Assembly (NCBI GenBank): GCA_009760855.2 | Contig: WPIO01000168.1 | Span: forward strand, 388,501 to 452,500 | Reading direction: 5' to 3' | DNA: 64,000 bases | Origin: Cristatella mucedo | Taxonomy: Eukaryota; Bryozoa; Phylactolaemata; Cristatellidae | Shown: positions 21,771 through 33,016 of the stretch, one piece after another | Layout: every line of letters starts with the position of its first letter | How positions within the stretch are numbered: position 1 is the first letter of the stretch | Translations under genes and position numbers: made by a program | Notes under the pieces: model-generated | Seen by the model: only the letters and a program-made list of their open reading frames with translations | Told to the model about the DNA's origin: nothing | Database searches by the model: none

Positions 21771-22077
21771 TTATAATGTAATGTATCCCCATCTGTAACT
21801 CCACAAAACCACAAAGACTATGTGGGTGTTCCAAAGGAGAGATTTGTACAGAGCACTCACAGCCTAATCGGCTTTCGGTACGCATTCGGTAGCCAACAGA
21901 CTCTGTCTCATGCAACAAAGAGAAAGTGGGAAGCATAGCAGAGTCAGGAGAGCAGTTGAGGTAGTGAGTAGCATGGAAGTAGCTGCTCAGGACCGCTGGA
22001 AATGATGTGCCATAGTCGGCAGCCGGAGAGTAGTTGTCGTTGCGTAAGAATCACGGAAGTGAGTTTCACAGCCTAGA
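21771..22077 (-). mobile_element. LINE-B 3' end
   Basis: Minus strand reads MLPTFSLLHETESVGYRMR after the tail; truncated at the WNS codons. Confidence 0.85.
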
Positions 22078-22089
22078 TGCAGAGAAGTG

Positions 22090-22265
22090 GTCAGTGCAAG
22101 AACACTAGCTGAGGATAGCTGAGGAGGCTAGATAGGTCAGCTGGTGCTACAGAGTGAAGTGACCTGTCAGCCGGACAGAGGATCCTGAAATCGATTAGAT
22201 GCTTGATTGGTAGCCAGTACAATTCAGACAGAAGTGGTGTAATGTGGCAGCCAAGCTGTTAATGG
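22090..22265 (-). mobile_element. LINE-A fragment
   Basis: gcttgattggtagccagtac and gaagtggtgtaatgtggca are the reversed codons of the H-I-T-P-L-L...L-H-W-L-P region. Confidence 0.65.
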
Positions 22266-22394
22266 CCGGCCAGAATCGATACTCAGCTTGCTCCCGACAA
22301 AAACGACAAGGGTAATTTGCCGGGAGAACTAAATATAAGGATTTAGAGTAATCTAGATCCAATGGTACATCGTGTGAACTAAGTTTAACTGTCG

Positions 22395-22460
22395 TAATAA
22401 TAATCATAATAATAATAATAAATTTTGTATAGCACCCTCAGAGAACCTAACCTCTTAATA
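22395..22460 (-). mobile_element. ATT tail and terminal SINE-2/LINE-A hairpin
   Basis: ATT-type run then ttgtatagcaccctcagaga; the rest is missing. Confidence 0.65.
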
Positions 22461-22642
22461 CTTAAAATAATTAATACTTAATACTTAAAACTTAACATAT
22501 GAGCCCGATGGCTGTAACCCAGGTTACTGAATTTCCGAAAGTAGAATCGAAAAATAACTAATTATTTTTCAGACAGCTGCTCTAAAAACGTTTCGAAGTC
22601 GAAAACGCCGCTGACCTGATTCAGGAGCAGCACCGTCAGAAT

Positions 22643-23208
22643 CATGTCGGAGCAATCTGAAGAACTATGTGCGCAAGAGCTCAATCAAAGGATGCAATCT
22701 GTGGTTGGCTATAATGACGATATAAAAGATGTTAGCAATGATGTTTGCAATGGAACTGGTGTGCCAGTTCTTGGAAAAATTTCCTAGGAACTTCATTGCC
22801 ACCCGCTGGTCTGAAAAGGTTATGCAGGAGATCCGGAATCGCGATGCCACTGCTCGCCTGGGTAGTATCGCTGATAGTGAGGACGAAGATCATGACAATA
22901 TTGGTGTGCCGTTGGTGGCATGTTGGCGATATGTCGCAGACTCGTGGCAGAAAAAAGAGCATCAGCACAGAAGGCTGCTCCGGGCGTGGAGATACGCTCT
23001 GTGGGGCGCCCGAAGAAGGCACCAGCGGTTGTCCCAAAATCAGCCATCAATCTTGAGCTATTTCTCGATAAAAATAGGCTCAATTTTCGTGATCGAGCCC
23101 TGGATCCTTGCCCTGGATCTAGTCAGCCGCTGTGCAGATGCTCAATAAAAATCGTCGTTTTCGAAATCTCTGTCTTTCTGCTGACGAATAGAACTCGACG
23201 AGCCTGAC
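22643..23208 (+). pseudogene. Unassigned coding-like sequence, frame broken
   Basis: Two plus-strand frames abut. The first (from 22,741) contains LVCQFLEKFPRNFIATRWSE and an acidic stretch SIADSEDEDHDN. The second (to 23,208) contains EIRSVGRPKKAPAVVPKS, an AT-hook-like GRPKK, and NLELFLDKNRLNFRDRALD. They would join with one frameshift near 22,915. Composition differs from the repeat debris around it, and no LINE family here matches. It may be a decayed transposon protein or a retrocopy. I do not recognise it. Confidence 0.25.
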
Positions 23209-23270
23209 ATTTTTAGCCTATTTGCAAATAATTTGGACCAATATTCAGATAGTTATCGCACTACGTGCTA

Positions 23271-23292
23271 CCGGGTTACCATGGTAACCCGG
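23271..23292. promoter_or_regulatory. Perfect palindrome containing an ideal X-box (RFX-type) site
   Basis: A 22-bp perfect palindrome whose core GTTACCATGGTAAC fits the RFX consensus GTNRCC-N(0-3)-RGYAAC exactly on both strands. No start codon or gene is evident next to it. Confidence 0.5.
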
Positions 23293-23339
23293 GTTACAGC
23301 CATTGGACTCATATGCTGTAAGGGAAGCAGGATCAAACG

Positions 23340-23889
23340 GCTAGTGATAGCATCCAGCCTTTACAATGTCAGCATGCATAAGCACATAAAGGATGAGTCA
23401 CAAGGATCCACGAAATTCTGTGAGAAACAGGTGCATTTTTAGCTTTTTTTTTTAAATGCAGCCAAGTCAGGGGATGTCGTGACTGGAGGAGTTCCAGGCT
23501 TTAGGAGATAGCATTTGGAACTGAAGGCGTGGTCTTCAAACTATTTTAGGCTTGTATGAGGTAAAGTGGGACTAGTTCTGATAGGTGGGCTGGAGCTAGA
23601 GAATGAAATGACCACAAAGGGACAGAACATCGATGTCGATAGGTTGCTTGATTGCAGGTCGGCGAGAAGTAATGTGATGTGGCAATGCGACTTGAAACAG
23701 GCCCTGATATTGGCAATGCTCCTCAGCTGAAAGTAGGGCGACTAAGGAAATCAAGTGAGTCGGATGAAGAGTAAGGCTTAGAACTGTCGAAAGATAGAGC
23801 TGAGTATCCTCGGCACATAAATGAAAAACAAGGTAAGGTTTGGCAATGACGTTGGCTAGAGGAAGAGCATAAACACCGAAAAAAATCAC
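23340..23889 (-). mobile_element. LINE-A 3' half
   Basis: Reverse of the UTR and C-terminal codons. Further right the minus strand reads GVYALPLANVIAKPYL and FHLCAEDTQLYLST, a mutated YADDTQLYL box. A large internal part is deleted. Confidence 0.75.
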
Positions 23890-24004
23890 CCAGAGAGAAC
23901 TTAATCTCTATATATGCACTTCACAAATGCCAAACGACTCGAGCCCACGACGTCGGTCGTCAAGGCAGGAACCACATCCCTGGGCCAAACCAAGGTGGCA
24001 GCTT
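23890..24004 (-). mobile_element. SINE-2 copy inserted in LINE-A
   Basis: gagaacttaatctctatata, B box (gactcgagccc), head cctgggccaaacca. LINE-A continues on its right. Confidence 0.8.
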
Positions 24005-24260
24005 TAGCTCTGTGCTAGTGATGCATAGGCCTGTGGAGGGGCGCTACAGGAAGATCTTGGGGTCAATAGGGCCAAATGCTGCTGGTAGATCCAGGAGTAA
24101 CAGCGAGAGGCCCCACCGATAGAGCAGTTCCCCTAGCGTGGTTCGCTATTAATCCCGATGGGAACTTGATTACAAGATCTGACGAATCGATGTAGTCATG
24201 AATCAAAATAATAATCATAAAGTTGCTCGGCCTGTACTCGATTTGATGCATTTTTATGTC
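24005..24260 (-). mobile_element. LINE-A RT fragment
   Basis: Decayed reverse codons of the L-D-x-x-A-A-F-D-T-I-D-H-K motif (gtcaatagggccaaatgctg). Confidence 0.5.
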
Positions 24261-24384
24261 TAAGAATGGCAGCAGGGAAACTAGAGTAGGCTTTTCAGTG
24301 AGTGGCTAGCTGATAGCTTTTGCACATTGACATCTGCATTTCTGTGCAATCCATATATGTCAGTCTACCACTAATCATTTGATC

Positions 24385-24478
24385 ATGCTTTCTAAACCTC
24401 ATATATAAAGTGCCTAGAAAGAGATTAGGTTCTCTGAGGGTGCTATACAAACATATTATTATTATTATTGTCGTGTCT
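24385..24478 (+). mobile_element. LINE-A terminal sequence
   Basis: aaagtgcctagaaagagatt, gagggtgctatac, (ATT)5. Confidence 0.75.
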
Positions 24479-25140
24479 GCAATGTTGGCCAAATCACCGA
24501 ATGAAGCTTGGGTTGTGCATGTGTGCTAAGGAGAACTCTTGTTGGTAATAGATGCACACATACAGTAACCGAGTTCATGCTTGGACACATTTAAGATGAA
24601 CTCAACCTTGCTCTAGGTTACCCAGGATTAAGTGATTCAGTGCTGTAAAGGCAGTTTCAAAAGGCTCCTCTACTGTTGTCGTCGGATGCACTCGGATCCT
24701 TAATTCTGGCATTCATCCAAACAGTTTGGGGTAATACCATATTTCACAGCTGCTAAAGCTTGTGCCACAGCTGTAGTAGATGTGACCATTAGTTTGGCAT
24801 GATCTACAAGCAATGCCCGACTTGAAGCCACTCCCACTACCCTTCGGATGGAGATCATTTGTCATCTTGGTCACACTCAGTGAAGCAGAGAAGCTTCTAT
24901 GAAAATCTTCCTCCCATAAATCCTTCCTGGAATGAGTAGACTGCCACTAGGATTCGTCCTTCACCATCGGCCTGGGGTGTTGTTCGGCTATGTCAAGGTT
25001 GATTCATCTACCATAATCCCGTGACGTCTGTCAGTTATGTAGGTGCATTATTCTAAAACGACGATTTCTGATGCAAACACACTTCCTCCACGTCTGCCTT
25101 CACCCCATTCCCATATCATCATTTCTGTCTAAGTTTCACA
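24479..25140. other. No recognised element
   Basis: 660 bp without a usable frame or known repeat. Confidence 0.4.
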
Positions 25141-25445
25141 GGCTACCTAGTAAGCATCGAATCGATTTCAAGATCCTATATCCTTTCTCTCCTTCTCTAC
25201 CAAAGAGCTCTTACAGCACATGATCCCACCAATATCTTGCGATTTAGCCGCCCTTTGCAGTAAATTGAAATCTTTTGGTGCTGGTGCCTTCGGCTCTCAT
25301 GCACCTAAAGCCTGGAAGTTCCTACCCGCAACGGTCGCTATATGCAGCAACCTTGCATCATTTAAGCTATCCAGATGCATCTGTTCCGGTCAGCTTTCCC
25401 TGCTCACAAGTGAACTCGTCATTTTGTTAACGAGTGCTTTTTCCT
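25141..25445 (+). mobile_element. Old LINE-A-like C-terminal fragment
   Basis: Reads LKSFGAGAFGSHAPKAWKFL, a diverged LINE-A C-terminus, preceded by gcatcgaatcgatttcaaga (the R-I-D-F-K codons). Confidence 0.7.
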
Positions 25446-25474
25446 GATGTCACCTGTGCTGGATTAATTCAGGT

Positions 25475-25605
25475 GCTGCCTTTAAAGGCCAAGGTCGAGG
25501 TGCTCACTTCTACGATCAAGGTCGTGGGCTCGAGCCCTGCGGTATATGTGAAGCTCCTGGATGAAGATTCAGTTTTCTTAGGGCACTATGCAATTGAATG
25601 ATAAT
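25475..25605 (+). mobile_element. SINE-2 copy
   Basis: A good B box (gggctcgagcc) but a rearranged head; ends gaagattcagttttcttagg and a short A/T tail. Confidence 0.7.
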
Positions 25606-26119
25606 TTCTTCTACGTGCACCAGATATGGCGCAAGGATTGCTCGCAAGCAAGCAGGCAGGCAGGTGACCGCCGCCTTTGGAGCAGCCTCAACTAATAATG
25701 GCGGCAAGCCATAATATGGCGGCAAGCCGATCACCTGATCACCTCCAACCGATCAGCTGCGCTCTAGGCCTAGCTACCCACTTCTTAACTTAATCGTGGC
25801 TACAGCAAAAGTAGGTCGTGGCTAGAGACCCATTATAAAGGTAGAACACTATATCTACAGACTCATTTTAAACGTGGAAGAAGAGCATCTGAGACATGCA
25901 GACCCCAGGGTGGGACGGGTGATCAGACCCTGAGGGGGATGGGACATGCAAAAGTGCTATACTGGCTCTCGCTCACTCTTTTTCAATTTCCTCTAAATAT
26001 GTTAGCCCCATGTAAAAAAAAGGCTAGCAACCATAACCTGGAAACCATACCTCAAGGTTTGTGTTAAAGAAGGCCGTCCCCTTGCAGACCTGCTCGAGTA
26101 CCCGCCACACAAAACTGGT
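25606..26119. other. No recognised element
   Basis: Unassigned sequence; a 23-bp motif around aatatggcggcaagccg is repeated at 25,690-25,735. Confidence 0.4.
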
Positions 26120-26546
26120 AGCCGAACTGGTTTGGCTCAGTGGTTATGGTGCTGACCCGATAAATTAGCTGTTCCATGCCTCCGCTTAAAGACAGTTGGC
26201 GACAGAAGCTTTAGCTCTTTCATGTCCTAGACTGTAGAACTCACTTCCACAATTCTTAAGCAACGGCAACTACTCTCCTGCTGCCGACTATGGCTCATTC
26301 TTTTCAGCGGTCCTGAGCTGCTACTTCTATGCTACTCACTACCTCAACTGCTCTCCTGACTCTGCAATGCTTCCCACTTTCTCTTTGTTGCGGGAGACTA
26401 AGTCTGTTGGCTGCCGAATGTGTACCGAAAGCCACTTGGCTGTGAGTGTGCTATACAAAACTCTCCTGTGTAACACCCACATAGTCTTTATGACTTTATG
26501 GAGTTACAGATGGAGATACATTACATTGCATTACATTACACACACA
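26120..26546 (+). mobile_element. SINE-2 head fused to LINE-B 3' end
   Basis: The first 37 bp of SINE-2 (gaactggtttggctcagtgg...gctgacccga) join directly to LINE-B at aaattagctgttccatgcct, which then runs to its end. This could be template switching or a deletion. Confidence 0.8.
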
Positions 26547-26579
26547 CACACACACAGAGGTCAGTCAAGGCGATCATGG

Positions 26580-26660
26580 TTAATTATATTAATAATAATA
26601 ATAATAAACTTGATAAAGTGCCCTCAGAGAACTCAAATCTTTTCTAGGTGCAGGCCAGGG
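26580..26660 (-). mobile_element. LINE-A terminal sequence
   Basis: (AAT)n, then acttgataaagtgccctcag and ttttctaggtgc. Confidence 0.7.
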
Positions 26661-28284
26661 GGAGATAGGAAGGGGTACTGGTGCCCATTGTAAGATGACC
26701 GATGCCACACTCTGCCACACCATGATGAAGCATACCATAACAAATTATACACCCGACGAACCGCTGCTGCACATTCACTCCCACAGAGGCCTCATGGGTG
26801 AATTTCGAATGAGTCCTCACTCGGCGCCAACTGTACCACCCACTATAGCACTCTTCCAGCGGCCCTTATAAGTACATCCTTATCAAAGGACCTAACAATA
26901 AACATACATCAAAAGGCAAGGTTGTATAAGGACATCAAAGTGCAGCATCTAATCAAAGGCCATAAATCATCGGCTGACCCACAAGCAGATATTGAAGGGC
27001 CATAGCATGGCCTGCTAATGTACATCAAGCCACAACCTTCTCATTTAACCCTCTCCTTGAGAAATCTCTGCAACATAAGATACGTTGTCGTTCGAAAACT
27101 AAACTACGTTGTCGTTCGAAAGCTCAATGTAATAAACTTATAAGTCACGGGTGAAATAAACTGATCGTGCCTGAAGTTATTGCATCCATTTGCTATTGCA
27201 ATGTTTCTTCGCTTCTTTTGCGAAAGAAGAGGAAAAGAGCCATCCAATGTCAAGAAATGCTGCCCATGAGCCTCACACTGACCTTTGACCTGCTGACCAC
27301 TCGAGCGACCGCCACTTCTGCACAGTGGATTCGAGCAAGCAAAGCGCTGGCTGGATGGCGCTATCCAGGCAACCAGCCGACTTTACGAGTAAGCAGCAAC
27401 ACAGTAAGAGAGGCCGAGACGCTGAAGATCCAGGTGACAATTTCACATGTGGACCCACGGAGGAAACCCATGCGAAATACCAACCAAGGCGAGACCTCAG
27501 AGAAGATCTTGGCCTTACCAGATGCGGGGCTTTCGACGACTTTGGTGAATCGGTGGAACTCGTTGGACGAAGGTGCGCAAGGAGAACAGACTTGGCTGAG
27601 CAGAGTTGAGACTGTGAGGAAAAGTGTGACACACTAATGTGGCTGCTAATACTTGGCGTATCGGAATGAAATTTGACATGTCAGTTAAGCTTGCCTTGTA
27701 AATAATGACGCCACATTATTTCTGATTTCGGTTGGATGCATTTTGCTGTACATGTCCTGCCACGTGGGCACGTTGACCGTGCCTACACCACCCACTCCAC
27801 GTGGCACCGGTGCGGCACCGGCAGCCTTCCACTAAGAAGCCATCTTGCTCGAGGTGTAACAGGTGAGCTGCCTGTCTTTTCTATACGGGTCAAGGCCATG
27901 TGTACGACCCTCAGAATCCAAACCTGGCATTTTTTATGACAATGGCCGATTCGAGATGCTTAGCCATCGTAGGCTTATCGTTCTTTCTACCACCCAATCT
28001 TCTAACACGAGTCAAAGTCACTTGGCTGTGCATCTAACCATTCCCCATCGTGGGGATCCCATAGCCTGGAACTCACAGGCGAAGATGTCACGACATCCAT
28101 CGACATTGGGTACAAAGCATAAAGCACGCGATCGAGCTGCTGCCTCGTGGCTCCTCATTTCAAGTCACAGATGGTGACAAGCTTACACTAAGCACATAAT
28201 GGCTGTCACAGACATATTTCCCATCTCAGCTCGGACACATTCGTCTCTTATTAATAGGGCACTTGAAATGAAGAAATAAATAAA
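26661..28284. other. No recognised element; one open frame of unknown status
   Basis: The 27,167-27,637 stretch is open in three frames. None carries a recognisable domain, so no gene is called. Confidence 0.4.
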
Positions 28285-28436
28285 TATATATATATTTCAT
28301 TTGTATAGTGCCCTAAGAGAACTTTATCTCTATTCAGGCGCTTCACATATTACAACCAGGCTCAAGCCCACGACCTCGGCCAGACCTTGGTCGGGGCGAG
28401 CACCTTAACCACTGTACCAAATCAGCTCGGCATTGA
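28285..28436 (-). mobile_element. SINE-2, shared with the 19.06-kb copy
   Basis: Sits at the same LINE-A position as the SINE at 19,057. Unlike there, no LINE-A sequence follows its tail, which ends in A/T-rich repeats at 28,270-28,300. Confidence 0.88.
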
Positions 28437-29466
28437 GGTTTGTATGAGGTATAGGTAAACAGTTAGATTCCGAAAAGCCGGTGGTATGAGTGCTTGGCCT
28501 GGTGGGATAGTAGATCTGAGAGATAGGCTGGAGCCAAAAAACGAAGGGACCTAAAAGTGACCGAGAAAACCTTGAAGTCAATCTGTTGCTTGACTGGTAG
28601 CCAGTGCAGGTCGTCAAGAAGTGGTGTGATGTGGCAACTGCGACGCTCACGACAGACAAGCCTAGCTGCAGAGTTTTGCACCAGCTGCAATCGCCTGATC
28701 GCACATGCTGGTAGGCCAGTAAGCAGTGAGTTGCAGAAGTCGAGACGGGATGTCACGAATGCATGAACCAACTTAGATGTGGTATCTTTATCTAAACAAG
28801 CCCAAATTTTAGCAACGTTATGAAACTGAAAATAGGCAGATTTGACTGTGGAGCTGATATGGTCGTCTAACGAGAGGTCGCTTTGGAATATGACACCTAG
28901 ATTCCGAGCCGATTGGACAGGAGATATGCTGGCAGAGCCAATTTTGAGAGTCAGCCTTTCCAATCTCTGGATCACACTTGGTTTGCCCGTAGCTAGTGAG
29001 TTGGTTTTATCATCGTTTAGTTGTAGAAAATTTGCTGCCATCCATGTGCGGATGTCATTAATACATGCAGCAAGCGAGTTGAGAGAACTTGGGGTGCTCG
29101 AAGGCTGGGAGGGATCAAAGCAAAGGTACAACTGAGTGTCATCCGCATAGAAGTGAAAGCCTAGATTGTGCTTGGCAATCACATCAGCAAGAGGGAGAGT
29201 ATAAACCGTGAAAAGAACCGGACCTAGCACAGAGCCCTGAGGTACTCCATATTTTAGAGGTTTATTGGATGACCTTTGTCCATTCACATCAATACTCTGG
29301 AGTCTCCCACTGAGATAGGACGTGAACATTGTAGGGCAGTGCCAGTGATGCACAGGCGAGATGAGTGGCACTCAAGAAGGACTTTGTGATCGATAGTATC
29401 AAAAGCTGTTCTTGTCTGCCCATCATTGTCTCTGTTTGTCTCTCAGTCTGTCTCTGTCTCTCTTTT
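28437..29466 (-). mobile_element. LINE-A with 302-codon open RT frame, minus arm of the duplicate
   Basis: The longest clean LINE frame in the window (28,463-29,371). It reads GVPQGSVLGPVLFTVYTLPL, the catalytic FYADDTQLYLCF box, ARNLGVIFQSDLSLDDHISS, DFCNSLLTGLPACAIRRLQL and APAYLSDLLSHQAKHS. The endonuclease and RT fingers are missing. Its 5' edge carries the same GA/CAGA leader (29,400-29,466) as the copy at 18.0 kb. Confidence 0.95.
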
Positions 29467-29579
29467 CTTGGTTCGTCAGCATACTACTCTCAGGAATGCC
29501 GACTTTGGTGAAGCCACTCTGCTAGTTGTACTGGGCAGTGGTTTACGTCTTATCTCTGAGAGATAATTCAAAGCATGGA

Positions 29580-29860
29580 ATTTGACCACATTTAAAAGAA
29601 ACTTAAAAACACACCTATTTAGGACAGCATTTAGTGGGTCCCTGTGATTCGTCCTTGATGTGCTTATGCGTGCTGACACTGCATGCTGCCACTAACCACA
29701 TTTGCATGCTGACCCTGGGCATGTCACCCCTAACCATATTATTTATTTATTTTTTTTTCAAGCATGATTTTACTTACTATTCTATTGCACATCACTTTGC
29801 AGCAAATGTAAAGCGCATAGAAAGAGATTAAGTTCTCTGAGGGCGCTTTATCAAGTGCAA

Positions 29861-29896
<36 letters not shown>
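29580..29896 (+). mobile_element. LINE-A 3' UTR with 35-bp ATT tail
   Basis: From L-T-T-F-K codons (gaccacatttaaaagaaact) to the terminal hairpin and (ATT)n at 29,862-29,896. Confidence 0.9.
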
Positions 29897-30039
29897 GCAG
29901 TCAACCAACAGCCATCCAAAGAGCTCTTTGAAGTTAAGGGGGCAAAGGGGAATATTCGCTCGAACAACTTTCTCTTTTACCAATTTATAGCATTTTGTCA
30001 TTACCATTTCTTACCCACTTGCAATGCAATTGCCTAGCA

Positions 30040-30985
30040 CAATATGGGGATTGAGTTGTATGCAAGTGGCACACAGCTGCCTTGCACTTTGACCCGTGAC
30101 TACCTTCAGGGCAGGGCGATCTCTCCCTTGCAGCTTGGCTTGCTGACATTCATACCTCGACATGCACCCAACCGTCTCAAATTGAATGACGACAAAGTCA
30201 ACTTAATAGCTACGGGCAACCTAGTCCGTGACACAGAGATTAGAAAAGCTAATCTTTAGCTGACGGTATGTCATGCTCCACAGTCCTCTAGCCACAGCCC
30301 ACTTTCAGCTAGAAACCATTGCAAAAAATCGGCCTTCGTAGACAGGGATACTGCAGAACAACAAGTGGTCTGCACATTTTTACGATCTCATCTCGACTTC
30401 TGGAACTGGACTACTCACAGGTCTTCCTGCCGGTCCAATAAGGACTTACAGCTGTTGCACACCAAAAAAAGCTAAGCTTGCCGTTTTGAGTCACAGCTGC
30501 TACATTTCACTATTTCTCACTGAGCTGCACTGGCTCCCCATCAATCAGTGCATCAACTTCCAAGTTCTGTCGTATACTTTTACATACACACCTCCATTCT
30601 CTTGCTCTTCTTCTGTTCTCGCTTGAACTTCCCTATCAGACTTCATGCCGTCCATCCGGTCGTTGGATCAAGCAGTAGTTTCTCGGTGTCTTTAACAACA
30701 TCTCTAAAATTCGCTGGAGACCGTGTCTTCAGTTCATATGCTCCGAAAGCCTGGAACTCACAATTGACTGATATTTCGACATCCCCTGACTTGACAACAC
30801 TTGAATAGAAGCTAAAAATTCAGCAGGACCTCACAGTATTTGCTGGATCCGTACGCATTGCCCTTCTGCATGCCAGCTCACACTAGTTGCACATTATTAC
30901 TCACCGAACGACATGCTTCCTTTGCAGCATATATGTTGTGCCTAGAAAGAGGCCTAGTTCTCTTCGGGTGCTATGTAGTGTTATT
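30040..30985 (+). mobile_element. Old LINE-A relative, heavily decayed
   Basis: Traces in order: YASGTQL (a decayed YADDTQL) near 30,060, RLKLNDDKVNLIATG near 30,175, a C-terminal SYAPKAWNSQLTD near 30,735, and the tail gtgcctagaaagaggcctag. Confidence 0.7.
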
Positions 30986-31194
30986 TGCTATGCTACGTAG
31001 TACAAATGTCTTAGGGTTACTACCGACCTTGCAATTAACGGCATATACATGGGCATTGAAACAACCAACTACTGCACTGCTAATGGAAAAGTGTGGAGAT
31101 TAAGTTTACTCTAAATACTTTGTAAACACCGATTTCATTCTCCTGTTTTTAGCACGAGACTTTTACAAGCGTCGGTTGCTTTAAAGCTTGTTAG

Positions 31195-31245
31195 TCCACA
31201 AAGTGCCCCAAGAGAGCTTAATCTCTTTCTTGTTTTACACATAAT
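31195..31245 (-). mobile_element. SINE-2/LINE-A terminal scrap
   Basis: aagtgccccaagagagctta only. Confidence 0.5.
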
Positions 31246-31281
31246 GGAATGGTACCAGCTACTGCTAGCAACTTTCGTCTT

Positions 31282-31312
31282 TCCATAAGCACACGTACAG
31301 TGTGCTTATGGA
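31282..31312. repeat. 13-bp inverted repeat, 5-nt loop
   Basis: Arms tccataagcacac and gtgtgcttatgga, perfect, around gtaca. No T-tract or known element. Confidence 0.85.
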
Positions 31313-31664
31313 TTTCGGATACCCGTAGTAACATAGGACAAGATTCTTGACAATGCCAACAGACCTGTTGGCTTTGCCCGAGACCTGGCTCAACTCGACC
31401 AAGTGCCCGGCCATAACCGATGCTGCACGACATAATTCACTTCATTAGACAGCTCAAGATAGTTAAAACTAGTAGCGATTGCCACTATTGCACATTTCTC
31501 CTTCAATGTAAAGCCATTGCAGTTCACTCGAAACAGTCTCAAATCCCTTGTTTTGATTCCTTCCACCAACAAGTTGCCAATGGTAGCAGAAATATGTTGC
31601 TCTGCCCACAAGTACCGGGCATTCCTGTATTTCAGATTTATTTTTATAATAGCATTTTGATTCT

Positions 31665-33016
31665 ATGTGCAAGATATCGTACCTTCATCGCAATGGGCGA
31701 TTTTAACATTCATTTCGAAGACTCAACAAATGCCTCACTCACAGCAAAGGCTACACACTCAATCAAATATTATCCTGAGATTGCACGCTGTCGTCTCATA
31801 CAATGACTAAAGTCTGCATATCTGACCAAATTATGGTCTTATTCAGTCTGCAGTTTGTGCATTTCTTTATATCCAGAATCATATGTGAATCGGGAAACCG
31901 TAAGACCTCTGACGTTGATTCTGTCAAACGAAAATATCTTCAGGTCCCTGCATAACCATTCTCCGCATGATCTGTCTTCACTGGTGGAAATGTTACAACA
32001 CGACACTAGCTTATGTTCTTAACAAGTTTGCACCTCAAACTAAGCACACTGTAGGCCCTCTCCCAGAAGGTCTATGGTATCTTCCTGAAATTAAATGACG
32101 ATAAAAACCGAACTGCTTCTCATAGGACACCCTAAGCGTGTGGCTGGATTAAAAGGCTTTGCTGTTCTAATAGGTGATGCTATTGTGCGACCTTCACCAC
32201 GTGCTCGTAATCTAGGTGTCGTGTTCGACAGCTGCCTCAATTTCAAAAGCTTCATTCAGAAGACTGCCTCTACAGCTAGCCATCACATCCGATCCCTATC
32301 CAAGATTAGAAGCTGTCTCCCACAGTGGCTTGTAAAAAATTTAACTAGCTCTTTAGTTCTGTCTCGGCTTGATTATTGTAATTCCCTTTTGGCTGGGCTG
32401 CCAAAGAAAGCTATTATGCCACTACAGCGGACTATGAATATGGCTGCAAGGCTGGTCTTCAAGTCCCAGCGGTTTGAGCACATGTCACCTTTGCTGAAAG
32501 AGCTAGGATGGTTGCCGGTTGAGCAAAGGATACAGAGCAAAGTTCTTACGCTGACCCACAAGGCCCACCACGGCTTGGTTCCTTCGTGCCTAGCTGAACT
32601 GCTGCATTAGTTTCAGCCTGTTCGTGCCCTCAGGTCCTGTGTGGACAATAAATTAGCTGTCCCATTCCTCCGCTTAAAGACAGTTGGCGACAGAAGCTTT
32701 AGCTCTGCAGGTCCTAGACTGTGGAACTCGCTTCCACAATTCTTACGCAACGACATCTACTCTCCAACTGCTGACTATGGCACATCCTTTTCAGCAGTCC
32801 TGAACTGCTACTTCTATGCTACTCACTACCTTAACTGCTCTCCTGACTCTGCTATGCTTCCCACTTTCTCTTTGTTGCGTGAGACAAAGTCTGTTGGGTA
32901 CCGAATGCGTACCGAAAGCCGCTTAGGCTGTGAGTGCGCTATACAAAACTCTCCTGCGTAACACCCACATGGTCTTTATGACTTTGTGGAGTTACTGACG
33001 GAGATACATTATGGTT
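31665..33016 (+). mobile_element. LINE-B, most complete copy
   Basis: Starts in the endonuclease domain (FIAMGDFNIHFEDS, 31,680-31,735, with the GDFN catalytic motif) and passes NKFAPQTKHTV near 32,020. The RT palm is lost. The long C-terminal frame (32,095-32,961) has one stop at 32,608 and includes DYCNSLLAGLPKKAIMPLQR, LGWLPVEQRIQSKVLTLTH, AGPRLWNSLPQFLRND and a natural end at QNSPA*. It ends at the standard terminus. Confidence 0.92.

Noticed and set aside
27167-27637. 156-codon plus frame
   Set aside because: Three overlapping frames are equally open; no domain or codon signal recognised.
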